Numbered from the stretch's first letter, positions 1 through 11,509 are shown. The stretch is 64,000 bases of DNA from Nymphaea colorata (GCF_008831285.2 NC_045147.1:10163427-10227426), one strand, 5' to 3'. Numbers and translations: made by a program. Notes: a model not told the origin generated them from the letters alone.

Positions 1-1440
1 CGAAGCGTGCTTGAGACATTCATCGTTATCATCCTCCTATCGAAGACATGATCCCCATAATCATATTGATGTGTGATTTCCATACAGCTTTATTATTGGA
101 AGTTGTAACGCCCCAAATGTTTTAACGAAAAAAAAAGAATAGTAGTAGAAAAATATTCTTTTTGAATTCACTCCAACTTTTTTTTAAAAATTCAAACCAT
201 GCATTTAGAAAATATAAGAGTTGAGACATGGTTCTATTGATAAAATAATGTCAGTTTATACCTTATTTTCTTATTATCAAAATACCTAGAAGACCTAGTG
301 ATTAATGAAGGTCTCACCCTATCTAGTATGCCATCAGAAGGACATGGAAAATACCAATGGGTTGGACTATCAATCAAAAGCAACCAACCATATAGATTCA
401 TGGCGCCTACGTAAAACATGTCTTATTTGAAGGCAATGATTGGAATGGTCAAATAGTTGAGCTTACCTACCAGCCTGGGCTCTATTCTTATCATGCATAT
501 ATATGTTATGAGATTATATACAAGATTTAGTACTCCAAGGGACACGATCAATTGATCAGAAAGTCCCCCTCAATGAGCTAGCCATGACTGAGCTGGGGAA
601 CGATTAATCATTGTATACCACCTTGGACACCTAGCAGACGAGGTTGAGTTGACCTTGGTCACTTAATTGGTTCAACCAGTCTAGGCTGCACTATGAGCTA
701 GGCAGTGGCACAGCAAGAAATTTATGGCTAAGGCCCACTTTTAAGTTTAAATTTTAAATTTTCAAACTTTTTGGGGCAGTCATATGTATAAAACACTGAA
801 AATTAATGAAGTTTTTATATATAAATAAAGTAAGTTTTGTGGGAATTGCCCACACCAACTACAACATAGCTTCGCCACTACTACTTGAATTTAATATATC
901 CCCATAATATGTTGATAACAGTTCAAAAGTTTCCCTAATTAGTGAAGCATATGGTTTTCATGATAGTAATAAGCATATTCACATCAAGTTTTATTTCCTA
1001 AGAAAGTAAGTTGAAGACAAAAAAGTGAAACTAATGCATCATAAAACAATTGATCAACTAGCTGACATTTTTTATCGAGCTATTTAAATGTGATGCATTA
1101 AGAAATTGAAGGCAATGATTGGAATGATATGGTTTGAGCTAGGGAGCTTATAGGGTGGTATTGAAATTAGACCTAATTTTGAAGGGTATAATAAAGACAA
1201 AAGTCCAACTCATTTCATCTTGCCCACCACCAACTTGCGTTTTATTACTGTTGTTCGTTTCAAATGTTAACTTTGTGATTAGCTTTCGAAGCTAGCAAAA
1301 ACATCATTAGTGCTATCAAACTAACCGATTTAAAAACCGAGGCTATCAGGCAACAATCCACTTACCAAAAGCTCCCAGAAACGAGCAGAGTCTTCCCTGC
1401 CCCATCTTTCCACAAGACTCACGCCCTCTTCATTCCAAAG
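1..1440. other. Intergenic DNA, no gene recognised
   Basis: This AT-rich stretch has only short open frames with no family resemblance I can see. There is no tRNA fold, no splice-consistent exon series and no clear repeat. It runs up to the PPR pseudogene. Confidence 0.5.
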
Positions 1441-1448
1441 AACAAAAA

Positions 1449-2156
1449 TTGGTGATCAATTTACCAAAAAGAACATCCAAGACGCTTCGGAATACCTGGC
1501 CTCTCTTGCTCAACTACGCCCTGGCGGTCAACTCGTCCAGCCGGAACCCCCTGGCTTGTTGGTGTATGGAAGTTGATCCATACTGGACACTCATTTGTAA
1601 TACCGCGGATCCGAGGGAGGCAGAGGGGCAGCGCCCCCTTGCTTGGGGGTTCGGGGGCGTTAGTCCCCGAGGGAAATTTTCTCTTTATGTAAGGGCATAT
1701 ATGTCATTTTGTACAAATGCGGGTTTGCCCTAATCCTTATGTTTTGAGGATGGCCGCCGCTTGAGAGTGTTTGTTCTGTGTGTTCATAGAAGAGAGAGAA
1801 TACAAGAGATCTGTGCGACCGTGGACGTAGGAGATTATTGCTCCGAACCACGTAAATCGTTGTCTTCTTCCTTGTTGCTTCTAACCCCCTCTTGAGAGTG
1901 CGAGAGGAGAGTTTATTCTGTGTTGTTCCTAACATGGCTTTCATTTGCTCCAGCAGCTCCCGCGCCTCGTCCGCCTTCTGCTCCCGACAGAACGCCTCGA
2001 ACACCGGCACATACGTGGTGGCGCACGGCTGGATACCCTGCCCCAGCATCTCTCTCCATCACGTACTTCTTCGAGTCGTCCCCCCCCCTTCGCCAGTCCC
2101 CTGATCAGAACATGATAGGTATAAGCGTTCGGCCTGACGCCGGAGGCGAGCATGCA
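1449..2156 (-). pseudogene. PPR protein gene 3' end, broken by frameshifts, a stop and a solo LTR
   Basis: On the minus strand the sequence reads as two PPR repeats and the conserved tail of a P-class pentatricopeptide repeat protein, a family of organellar RNA-binding proteins. The first piece (about 2153-2090) includes SGVRPNAYTYHVLIRGLAKG. A shift near 2085 leads to a short piece reading DDSKKYVME. A second shift near 2052 leads to MLGQGIQPCATTY, followed by VFEAFCREQKADEARELLEQ. The reading is then cut by an LTR at 1557-1934. When the LTR and one 5-bp duplication are removed, the frame resumes as ARGFRLDELTARA, a TAG stop, then LSKRGQVFRSVLDVLFGK. That ending is typical of PPR proteins of this type. 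Two frameshifts, an in-frame stop and the insertion make function very unlikely. I see no upstream PPR repeats above 2156, so this is a 3' fragment. The PPR identity is strong; the exact upstream edge is uncertain. Confidence 0.82.
1557..1934. mobile_element. Solo LTR (Ty1/copia-like) with 5-bp TSD
   Basis: The 378-bp block starts TGTTGG and ends CTAACA, the usual inverted dinucleotides and short TIR of a plant LTR. It is flanked by a perfect 5-bp direct repeat TGGCT at 1552-1556 and 1935-1939. Its inside looks like an LTR: a GC-rich part around 1610-1670, then a transcribed-looking part with repeated gagagtg motifs near 1765 and 1895. No internal region (PBS, gag, pol, PPT) or second LTR is present, so it is a solo LTR left by LTR-LTR recombination. 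It sits inside the coding sequence of the PPR pseudogene. The copia assignment rests only on size and end sequence. Confidence 0.85.
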
Positions 2157-2834
2157 TGAGCACGGTGGCTATTAAACCCAACAGGCAAGCCACATGGACC
2201 CATCTAAGGTTCCCTCTCCCGAATCCAACCTTGTTCACCATATAAACGGAAATCATCAGCATAGAAAAGAACATTCTCAATTAAGAAACTAATAAACTAA
2301 ACCAACCTTGAATCTTTGAAGGTGAGCCGAAAAACGAACTATCATCGATAACAAGTGGATGATGTTGGACTGGAATCTCCAGAGGTCAGCCGAGAGACGA
2401 ACCATCATCGATAATAACAAGTCAATTAGTGAAATAATGATGTCTTCGACATTGGCCATCAAGTAGGAAAAAACCCTTGCGAGTTGCATCCTGAATTGTG
2501 AGAACTGTGGCTCATGCATCTTCCCCACAACCATGAAGTGATGGTTCCATATATTTGGCTGGTATTTGGAAGGCTGTTTTTGAGCAGCAGACCTACCACA
2601 GCCCTTAGCCCTAAGCTCACATCTCACAAGGGTGGTGTTCCATGGCTTGCACTCAGCCTTGGTTCTAGGAAAAAGCTCGAGGGAAGTAAGGAAAGGAGTG
2701 GAAAGGTTGAGGGAAGTAAGGAAAGGAGTGGAAAGGGAGGTAAGATAAGTCGCCATTAGAACCATTCTTTCGAATGACTTAGCTCAAGAAGGTTTGGTGG
2801 TTTATCTAAAGTTGCATCACTGTGTAGATTACGT
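2157..2834. repeat. Spacer with two short tandem duplications
   Basis: No gene is recognised here. Two imperfect copies of a unit of about 63 bp start at 2321 and 2384 (shared cores gccgaaaaacga/gccgagagacga and atcatcgataacaag). A 30-bp unit, gggaagtaaggaaaggagtg plus its flank, is repeated at 2679-2708 and 2709-2738. A 158-codon open frame on the minus strand (2289-2765) owes its length to these repeats and shows no family features. Confidence 0.55.
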
Positions 2835-2838
2835 GTCT

Positions 2839-3080
2839 ATAATGTTAGAGATAGGTGTTTGCGTAAGTTATTGAAAATATGAGTTCTACAAACTTTCTTA
2901 GAAAAGCAGTAATAAAGATCCAGAGTTATTAATAGAATTCTAAAAGTTTATGTAGTTTTGCATTAAGTATAACTTTTAGAATTCTGTTAATAACTCTGGA
3001 TCTTTATTACTGCTTTTCTAAGAAAGTTTGTAGAACTCGTATTTTCAGTAACTTACGCAAACACCTATCTCTAACATTAT
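2839..3080. repeat. Long foldback: 110-bp inverted repeat with 22-bp spacer
   Basis: Bases 2839-2948 are the near-perfect reverse complement of 2971-3080, with only a few mismatches, and 22 bp separate the arms. An RNA from either strand would form one long hairpin. The arms carry matching cores such as ataatgttagagataggtgt and its complement. No open frame or clear target-site duplication was seen. It could be a foldback or MITE-like element, or a young small-RNA precursor locus. Confidence 0.85.
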
Positions 3081-3129
3081 CGACATGCAATGTACACACT
3101 GATGCAGCTTTATATGAACTTATATTGAT

Positions 3130-3660
3130 ATAACCAAAACACTATACCATTGATTGAGACTAACAAACAAATCCAAACCCAACAATTTCCATAGTACATA
3201 AGACAACAACTGGTGTGAACCTATAGCTAGAAACAAGTCCAACGATTTTTTGAAGATCAGATAAGACCGCTGATCTAAATCCATCGTTGATCCAAATTTA
3301 AGAATTTACAAACTAGATAAGACCATTGCTCGAAGTTCAATGATTTTGTAGATTAGATAAGACCACTGATCTTTACCTACAACTAGATCCAAATCTAATG
3401 ATTCTCATATTAGATAAGACCATAGATTTAAACCTACGAACATATCCAAATTCAACAATTTCTTAATCACATAAGACCCCTGAAGTAGACCAACAACAAG
3501 ATCCAAATCCAACAATATCCAGATCAGATAAAACCACCAATCTGATACCATGGCTACATCCAATAACCAACAATCTATAGATTAGATAAGACCACTTCCC
3601 AAACCTACAACCAGATTAAATTTTGTAATTTTGTTAACACAAAAGACATCGATTCACTTG
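3130..3660. repeat. Degenerate tandem array, period about 57 bp, 8-9 units
   Basis: A motif close to agataagaccactgatc, followed by acctacaaccagatccaaat and a ccaacaatt block, recurs head to tail. The gataagacc core falls near 3260, 3316, 3356, 3413, 3470, 3527, 3585 and 3639. The spacing is 56-58 bp except for one short 40-bp unit. A diverged unit lies upstream near 3196. The units touch each other and there are no unique spacers, so it is a minisatellite and not a CRISPR-type array. No coding potential is seen. Confidence 0.8.
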
Positions 3661-6600
3661 CATCCCTAGTTTCTTTAAGCATTTTGAACTATTTCTTGTA
3701 AGAGTAACTCAATTCTCTGCATATCTGCCAAAATGTCATATGTATCTTGAAACCTATATGGCTCCCTTACTGATTGATGACAATAGTATAATGCAAAAGT
3801 GATGATATTCAATCAAATGTTCATTTTTTAGCGTTTTTTATTTGCTTTTCATCTTATCTGTTGCTTTCTATGAGCCAGTTGTCTGTTAATCCATAAGAGG
3901 AGAGGGCGTGAATGACCTCCCCCTTACGGACTATCCTGACGGGATACTGTCAAAAATGGTTGCCATTGTTTTATCTATATATATATATATATATATAGCT
4001 GGTTTTCTGTGAAAGCCTGCTTTCATATAGTCCATGAGGAAAAATATTCCAACCATTGAGGATGTTACTTAAGGAGATCTTGTCTTTCTAATACGTCAGA
4101 TTTTAAAGGATAAAACAGTGTAACTGACACAACTATTGATCAGTTGCATTTCCTTGCTGTCATATAAGGAAAGAATCTGTGCTAAAGCACTTAGTTGACA
4201 GGAGCCGTGCAAGCCAGACCATTGATTGAGAAGTTTTTTTGTAATCTCTATAACTTGTACAAGTTTTCTAAGATTTTCTACACTTGTCTTAATTTTTTTG
4301 CAAATGATGAAAACTAATAAATAACTTTGAAATCGTTTTAGAAATTGATTTTCTGTCTTTTATTGGAAAAGTTGAGGTAAATTTCTTACATAGTTTTTTG
4401 AAGCTCCCCGAGATATTTTTAACTTGTGAAAAGTAATGCTCCTTTTTTAGACTTTCATGACTTTCTTACTAATACTTGCAAACTTTGTTTTAAAAAAAAG
4501 TTATCTCACTATTGAAAATTTTTCTTAGGTTTTCTTAAACTCTTTGACATTTTAAGCCCATGATTCTATATTATCTTGGATGAAAATTTGTATATTTTTT
4601 GTCAAGCACTTGGTATATTAATTTTTTGTGGAATTTTGCTTAGTTACTTAAATATTTTTTTTGAATGTTTTCTTTACCACTGGTTGTTTAAATTTTAGAC
4701 TGTGTGGGAATTTTTTAATTTTTTTTTAATTTATGAGAATGATTGTCTAATGACTATTAAATGCCTTGTGAACCTTTTGCGAATTTTCTTCTCTAATTTT
4801 ATTTTGTATTTTCATGGCTTCCAAAAGTTTTCTTCTCAATTTTGGAAAGTTGATCTTTTAAATATTTATTATAAAAAATGAGAAAACTCTTGTGCATATT
4901 CATGTGCTCATGAGCCCGTTCTTGTGTTACTTTGTTATCATGTATTAAAAGTTTTTTATTTAATATTGTGTCAACAGCTTTTTTGCTAGAGTTTTAATTA
5001 TTTCCTTCTTTCTGAATCGGGGTAAACGTTTTTTTGCTTAGTCTTGTTTCTCGCATTTCGTGTCATATTGGACTCATGTTATCAGCACTCTCTCTTCCCA
5101 TGGGTTTCTTTGTCGCTTACGCTCAAATTTATGCATCGGTGTTGGTTTTAGCTCTCTGCTGTTGAGATTTATGAACACGTCATTCTAAATTGTCTTTGTT
5201 TTCTACGGCATTGATACATCCAAATCTTCTAATGCTCTAGATTAGAATACACATATTTCAGTTCACTATTTTTGGGGGATAACTCAATAATTCCTATTAC
5301 GAAAAAATGGAAAATGGACATCTTGATAATGCATAGATTCCTAGGTTGAAGCCTTCTTTCTGTCTTTTGCTTTCTTGTTTTTCAGTCTCAACTATTGCAT
5401 TGTGTTAGACATGTTGTATTAACCAGTTAGAGCAGAGAACTATGTCTTGTGCTCCCAGGGACCTTTGTTCCACAGCTACTCTCTTGTTGAAGCTCAACGA
5501 GCAGGGTGATTTTTTTTTCTAATGATTCTCTTGATAATGATTCATCATGAGTCTTGCTGTTGGAAAGGTAAGGCATCAGATTTGCGTTTCCAAAAGTAGA
5601 CGTAATATGGGTTGGGAAGCCATTGATGCTTCGTAGTGTCGTTCCCTGAGGTTGTCTATGGCTCTATTGTCATTCCCAGCTGCACTTCGGAATGTTTTTC
5701 TTCATGTCCAAAATCATGCATAAGATGAAAATATCCTATGTTTTTGGATATCGTCATATTCCTTTTGTTATATTTTCTGCTCTTTTATCTGAAATGTCAC
5801 AAGTCATATCCCTTCGCTGGCTTCACCTCTGTTCTTCTGTTGTTGTGGGCATTTCCGCCTCTTCTCCTTCGTCGTTCTCGTTCTTTCTCTCCCCTCACCT
5901 GTACGTTAATGCAAGAATATTGGTTATACCACAAAATTAAAATCCAGTAACTGGCAGACTTCAAACACATCTTCCACGCAGGTATGATAATTAAGACAAA
6001 CATGAAATGAGATCTCATACAAGAGAGCAGCCATGAAAGCAGATGAGTGAAAGAAAGGGACGTGAACGTCAACGTCAGTATCCAGTTCCGATTTTCTTTA
6101 CAAAAAACCAATAAATCCAATTCTTATTATCACAGATTGGCTCCCTCGCAGCATGTGAGCCGGAAGCATGTTTGGGGTAATATATGAACCATTACCATAA
6201 TTGGGCCAGGGAAAGAAAAAAGTTATGTGTTTTGCATAATCTTTGTTCTCCTTAGTCGGACTGCCCCCATTCTGGTACGAGATTACAGAGATAATATCCG
6301 TATCTCCACTGGTCCTACTCAGATTTGTTCATGTATGAAAGGCCAAAGATGATGGGGTATTTCTCCTAAACCTTCAGGCCTTTGAGTGCATTGGACGATA
6401 AACATCAAGAAATTTGAAATGCTGATCTATAAACGTAGTTCACATCCACTCCCCGAGTGCAAAACTGTGAATAATATGTCGTGGCTTGCCCAATCTCTTC
6501 CGGAGAAGAGAATAAACGTTGAACTGGAAGAAAAGTTCAAGAAAAACTAATGAAAGGCAAGAAGGATAGAATTAGTAAGAACTTGTTCTATGATTCTTTT

Positions 6601-6990
6601 CTCCCAGCCAACGGAAAACCTGGTCCTCCATCCAGGCACCCGCGAGAGAGCAGCTGTAAAACCTCCACAAAACAAGGAAATAAACTTTGCCGCGGCTTAC
6701 ATAAGGAGTTGTCAATAAAGAAATATTTGTGTTTTTGTTCTTAATCAATAAAGAGATATCTAATCTCTGACAAGACGATGGTTGCGGAGACAAATGGGAG
6801 TTAAGTCACTGCTGGTTTGTCATTAAAAAAAGGCTAATTTGCCGTTAAGATATCAATCTTTGTGTCTATCATGAGGTTAAGGAACCTATTTCGTCGACCC
6901 AAAGACCGTTGATTCATTGACCAAACCAGCTCATTTTGTTCAAGTTACAAAGCTTGGAAAATGTCCAAAGGAAAACCAACATAAATAAAG
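3661..6990. other. AT-rich intergenic DNA, no gene recognised
   Basis: This is a long T-rich spacer with a small (TA)n tract at about 3977-3998. Open frames are short (under about 110 codons) and overlap antisense. None shows a family motif or splice-compatible partners. The last few hundred bases before 7000 are probably 3' flank or 3' UTR of the minus-strand splicing factor gene. Confidence 0.5.
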
Positions 6991-6999
6991 CCTGCACTC

Positions 7000-8135
7000 T
7001 CACTCCTCAGTTCGCTCAGATTCTTCACCATTCTCTCCAGCAGAAGCCAGTTCCTGCTGCTCTTGTTCTCCTGCACGTGGCATATAATTGGTAAGGTATT
7101 TTGACGTTTGGAGATGAAAATATGATTAGGTAAACTACATACTCATGATCTCATATAGAGCCTTCTGAGTTCGCTTTTCAAGCTTATCCAGCTTCTTTTG
7201 GATGTCTCTGCGGAGATCCCAATTCGGTTTCTTTGGTGCTATGTTTATGAAAGGATCCTGCATATCCTCGTGATCAAGAGAAATGGTCAGATCGAAAAGA
7301 CCAAGGGGCATGACCGAAACAAGAATAGCTGCATTTATGTAATACTCAGATGAGGTTAATAAAAAAAAAAATACCGCAGCTATATCTAGTGGTGCAGCAG
7401 GTGCAGAAGAAGCTGGGTCTTCAAACTTGGGTAAGACAGGAGGAGCTAACTTACTCTCTTGAAGTTGCTTATCATGTGGTAGATAGTTCCTAAACTTCAC
7501 CCTTATTTCCCTGTTGAAATTTGAGCAGCAGTAGATGTTTGGACAGATTTAGTTTCCAATCAAAGAAAACATACATAAAGAGACCATACAGAAACCTGTT
7601 AAAGTCTCAGTAAAGCATGGATTTATAAACATATGAAACAGAACCTATACAGATTAAGATTTCAGATGACTAAAGCATGGGAACCTGGGTTCGACGATCA
7701 GCATGTATATGGAACCTCTGCAAGGCTTGAATTAGCTGTTTTGCAGGGATTCAAGCAAATTAATTGCCTTCTCAACGTTAGAAATTGTAAATTTGATCTG
7801 TACATTACGGAATGAACATGAGGTGCATGTTTTTTCAGTCAATTTTGTTCCCCAGCTTCACAATAGGAAAATCAATTTCTAGTAAATCATAGACTTCCAA
7901 ACCGATAAGTAGCAGTCCATTGCATTTGAATGTCTCGAACCCAAATGATTAATTCAATTAGAACAATGAGATGGAGAACTTACTCCTCTTCAGATTCAGC
8001 ACCTTCAGCATTGTCTTCCTCCTGGGGAGGATTATCATCAGGCTTGCTGAGTAGTTCATTAGCTTCCTTCAGAGCTTTTAACCTCTCTCTACGAGCAATA
8101 GCAGCCTGTTCAATCGACTCTTCCTCTGCAGTCAT
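7000..8135 (-). CDS. CCDC12: CCDC12 / cwf18-family pre-mRNA splicing factor
   Basis: Four coding exons join in phase: 8135-7984, 7510-7375, 7257-7143 and 7070-7000, with GT-AG introns. They give a protein of 157 residues, the usual size for plant members. The N-terminus has the family's acidic start and basic helix (ARRERLKALREANELL, residues about 14-29). The middle has KFRNYLPHDKQLQ (about 56-68). The C-terminal core has INIAPKKPNWDLRRDI and then QKKLDKLEKRTQKALYEI, matching the cwf18 signature. Known members are small coiled-coil proteins of the NineTeen/Prp19-associated spliceosome. That role is inferred from the family. The first ATG at 8135 is chosen because family proteins begin only a few residues before the ARRERLKAL helix. 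The gene looks intact, stands alone, and lies just beside a region of captured gene fragments. Exon junctions were set by phase and family alignment. Confidence 0.9.
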
Positions 8136-9005
8136 AGTTTTTTTTATACAGTTCCCTGATTTCCGAAGACAATCAGACAGTTAATATTCAAACGATCGCT
8201 TCCTTCACCAAGGGCATCTTAGCACAAACTCTACAGATTTCCAGCAGACTCAAAAACAAAAAATGACAGTTCCAGAGAATTCCTCGTTCTAAGTTACTTC
8301 TAACACACATACTTCCAGAAACAGTGATGGTTATATGGGTATTTACGAACAAAATTGACAGATGTTTATCATCTTGACAAAATTGCAGATGGAGTTAAGG
8401 TGGTAGAAGAATATATCCATTTGGAATGCCAGAGGGAAGATGATCCAATATACTGAAATATCAAATTATTAAATACAGAAGAAAATTAACAGCAACTGCA
8501 CCAAAGAAGGATATGACCATGCAATTCACTTAAATCAAGGTTTTAGGGGCAAGCGGAATTTTGCATATGCAAGCTACAAAAGAGAAAAGAAGAAAATGAA
8601 AATTGAGTTGGCAATAGTGTGTGAATGATACAGCATCAATTCGGTGAATCTGGCAATACCCTGTGTTTCTAAATGTTCGTGTGCTAGATTTTTTATGTGC
8701 ACAGATATTTTTATCATTTAGCATCATCCTGATGCATTTTTATTAGGGACCAGGTAACGGAAGTTAACTTGGCTCACTTTCCATGGGGATATCTTAAATT
8801 CAAGATACAGCATCTATGACAAATAGGTAGCAGACTTTTCAATGCAGAAGGCATAGAGAACATTGCCAACCTGATTCACAATTAAAAGCTTTCATGCAAC
8901 AGAATAAATTCATGAAATTTTGGGGTTGCAAGCTCGTCAACCTCATTGATTTGATTTGTTTGGTGGAACTATATGGCTCGAAATTGCAAAAGGATGACAG
9001 CAAGT
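8136..9005. other. Upstream flank of the splicing factor gene, nothing further recognised
   Basis: This stretch probably holds the promoter and 5' UTR of the minus-strand CCDC12-like gene. No convincing TATA box was found. No other exon, RNA gene or repeat is supported. Confidence 0.4.
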
Positions 9006-9260
9006 GCTCCCTGCCTACATTAGGGTAGTGTTTGATGGCTAGGAATTTTAGAATTGGAAATATATTTCTGAAAATATATTTCCTGGAATAAAGGAATGAG
9101 AAAAATCTTTTCGATTCCCATTTTGATGTGTGTGTGTGATGACTGAGAAATATATTTCTAGAAATATATTTCTGTGTTTGATGATAAAGAAATATATTTC
9201 CAAAATTATATTTCTGTGTTTGATAATAAGGAAACATATTTCCAGATTTACATAAGCTTT
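9006..9260. repeat. AT-rich MITE-like repeat with AAATATATTTC units
   Basis: It begins with gggtagtgtttgatggctag. Inside, the self-complementary word aaatatattt with its c/t flank recurs about seven times (near 9057, 9074, 9149, 9163, 9191, 9205 and 9235), along with three copies of the phrase tgtgtttgat. The TTTGAT...GGAATTTTA end resembles the arms of the small foldback at 14156-14230. This suggests a family of small non-autonomous DNA elements. The boundaries are not certain. Confidence 0.45.
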
Positions 9261-9339
9261 GGATAATAATGGTGTTTGAACTGCAATTAGGGTGAAAATA
9301 GCTTGCTTCCCGAGCTTTTCGGAAGTTCTTTCTCATACG

Positions 9340-9462
9340 TATCCAAAATGAGATATTGATAAGAGTAGAATGCAAAAGTTAACAGCATACGTATCCAACA
9401 AACTGCTGATGTACGTTGAGAATGCAAAAGTTAACAGCATATTGATAAGAGTAGAATGCAAA
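9340..9462. repeat. Filler DNA made of copies of a nearby intron segment
   Basis: The words atattgataagagtagaatg and caaaagttaacagcatacgt appear around 9353-9395, again in part at 9420-9462 in a different order, and once as the intron start beside the G6PDH block at about 10213-10256. The short shuffled copies look like templated insertions at a repaired break. They replace the end of the G6PDH reading frame. Confidence 0.65.
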
Positions 9463-10313
9463 AGGAGGCTATCTGCTTCATCTGGGCCGCGACTCCCCAC
9501 TTTATAGGGAATTGGCTTGATTTCTCCATCATCAATTCTATGTAGCAAAGGGGTGAATATCTCCCAAGCCGCCTGAAAAAGAAAATCGGTTACTATTCTT
9601 GCTTCTTGTCCACAATGAAATCATAGTCCAATTAAATGAAAGGAGGAGCACAACTTACCTTTAGCTCATCCCTACAGACAAAATGTTGCTGGTCACCTCT
9701 TATTCTGCAAATACCAGAAAATCAAGTTAGCCACTTGTGACATCTCAAACCTGTATATGAAAAAAAAAAAAAAAGGGAAACTTGGAAGTGTAAATGAAAT
9801 ATTGACTCGTTCAGGTGACTGGCAAATATTGAATACGGAGCGTGAGCCCTAGGGCTATTGAATTGAACAGCAACTCAAAAATATTATAATGAAGATTCAT
9901 ACAGTAAAAGAGAAAGTTCTTTTTTGGTTGTAACCAGTGTACATCCTAAGAGATAACAACTGAATCTGATTTCATCTCACCTGTCATGAAAGCAATTATA
10001 CTAACTAGAAGCAAGGTCGACATGAAACTCTTAGATGATCTGTTTGATTTATAATGGATATGTAACTTGGTAAATCTTACTATGTGACATAGTTAAAGGA
10101 AAAAGAAAAGCTGAATCAGTTCCATTTTTAACCAGTCAATCAAGCTATGTGAAATTTCACATTGGGTTGTTCCATTTCCTTGTTTTGTTAAAAAACAATA
10201 AAGATCCTAAATGAGATATTGATAAGAGTAGAATGCAAAAGTTAACAGCATACGTATCCAAAATTAGGCGCTCATATGCCTCAGGAATTACAACATCTTG
10301 ATAACGTTGTCCG
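9463..10313 (-). pseudogene. Glucose-6-phosphate dehydrogenase fragment: three C-terminal exons
   Basis: Three exon-like blocks on the minus strand match cytosolic glucose-6-phosphate dehydrogenase near its C-terminus. Block 1 (10313-10254) reads GQRYQDVVIPEAYERLILD. Block 2 (9705-9659) reads IRGDQQHFVCRDELK. Block 3 (9572-9463) reads AAWEIFTPLLHRID, then IKPIPYKVGSRGPDEADSLL. The acceptor and donor dinucleotides and the codon phase are all kept between blocks, so the piece could still splice. The NADP-binding and catalytic parts upstream are missing. The natural end of the enzyme is replaced by a short repeated filler (about 9340-9460). It is a captured or duplicated fragment, not a working enzyme gene. 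Confidence 0.8.
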
Positions 10314-10460
10314 CTATCATATACTCGGATTGAAATGTTTCGGTAGATAAAGAATCGAGAACAGGATCTGAAGTATCAGCACGATTTACGCTGCTGAGTT
10401 CTCCAGCTTCCTCGTTTAACTTACTCTGTCCCCAAGACTTCAAACCCACAAAAGTCTTCT
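10314..10460 (-). pseudogene. Unidentified exon fragment fused to the G6PDH piece
   Basis: An exon-like open segment starts after a good acceptor (TTGCAG) at 10461 and reads KTFVGLKSWGQSKLNEEAGE, then a Ser/Asp-rich stretch ending TETFQSEY. It runs straight into the G6PDH-like block, but in another frame. I do not recognise the family. It lacks a start codon and a downstream donor of its own. It probably comes from a third gene joined to the fragment cluster. Confidence 0.45.
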
Positions 10461-10654
10461 GCAACAGAAACAGAAAGAGAGTCATGTGTGTGTCTATGCA
10501 TATGATAGGGAAGTGCCCACAATTGACTAGCTTCAGTAAACGTGCAACTGTAAAGCAGCTCAAATATGTGCATGATCTCGTAACTTTAATCTAGTATGTG
10601 AAATTCATTAACTTTCAAATAAATTGTAACTCATTTTGGTTGTGTTTGATCTGC

Positions 10655-10986
10655 AGAGCGCACCATCTGGCATTCAAATGGAGGAGGTAAGACTGTGCAG
10701 CCGGTTCTTTCTTTGTTTCGTTGCCTTTTCACCGAAATATTTTATCATGAAAACATGTTGTCAGTATGTATGGTACTAGTTCATATTGAAAACAAAAAGC
10801 ATCGTCCCCCTAAAGAGGAAGAGGATCCCCTGTTTGCTTTCTTGATGCAGTGGTATGAAGTGAACTCCAGAGGGTTGGAGGTCTTCTGCAAGAGCTGGTT
10901 TCCCCCACCTTCATCCAAGGTTCGCATCAAGGGTGCTGTCTTCTTCTGCCATGGCTATGGCGATACCTGCACCTTCTTCTTCGAAG
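10655..10986 (+). pseudogene. Alpha/beta hydrolase fragment (monoacylglycerol lipase / caffeoylshikimate esterase type)
   Basis: On the plus strand a short exon (acceptor before 10655, reading SAPSGIQMEE, donor GTAAGA at 10687) is followed by a longer exon ending at a GT at 10987. The longer exon includes FLMQWYEVNSRGLEVFCKSW and KGAVFFCHGYGDTCTFFFEG. The HGYGDTCTFFFEG segment is the oxyanion-loop region of plant MAGL/CSE-like alpha/beta hydrolases. The nucleophile elbow (GxSxG) and the catalytic Asp and His exons are absent. Its strand is opposite to the neighbouring G6PDH fragment. It is a captured N-terminal fragment and cannot encode an active enzyme. Confidence 0.72.
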
Positions 10987-11509
10987 GTAAACTACCATCA
11001 GAACCGCCGTGCATATGAGGGGAATTAGTGTTAGATTCAACCAACCAGAAATACAAGATCCCCTTCTCGTAAAATGAAAAAACGAAGAGCAGACCAGATG
11101 CACAAGCAAAATCATCTGCCGAGTAACCTATGCAATCGATCAATCTAAGCAACAGGAGAAAAGGAAAAGAACACCACGGAATAGCTCATAAAAACCGTGA
11201 ACGCCTAATCGAGATTCGAATTAGACTTGGGGCATGTCCAAATCAGCCTACAATTTAGGAAAGATCTTCAAGTAACAGGAATTATCCTTCACTAAGAAGA
11301 AAAAAAAAGTCCTAATTTGTTACATCAGATACCTAATGTTGAAGGGGATTATCTCTGTTTACTTCCCACGCAAAAAAGACAAACTCCAAGTAAGGACAGA
11401 ACACAAGAGTTCTCTTAAACCATATCCACAATCGAAACGGCGCTCCCCACATCCAAGCGATCCTGTTGATGAAGAAGGGACTAATCAAAGCCAAGACGGG
11501 TAAGTAAGA

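Noticed and set aside
2289-2765. 158-codon minus-strand frame
   Set aside because: It crosses two tandem duplications, has no recognisable domain and no splice partners.
3130-3660. CRISPR-like array
   Set aside because: The units are contiguous and diverged, with no unique spacers, in a plant nuclear context.
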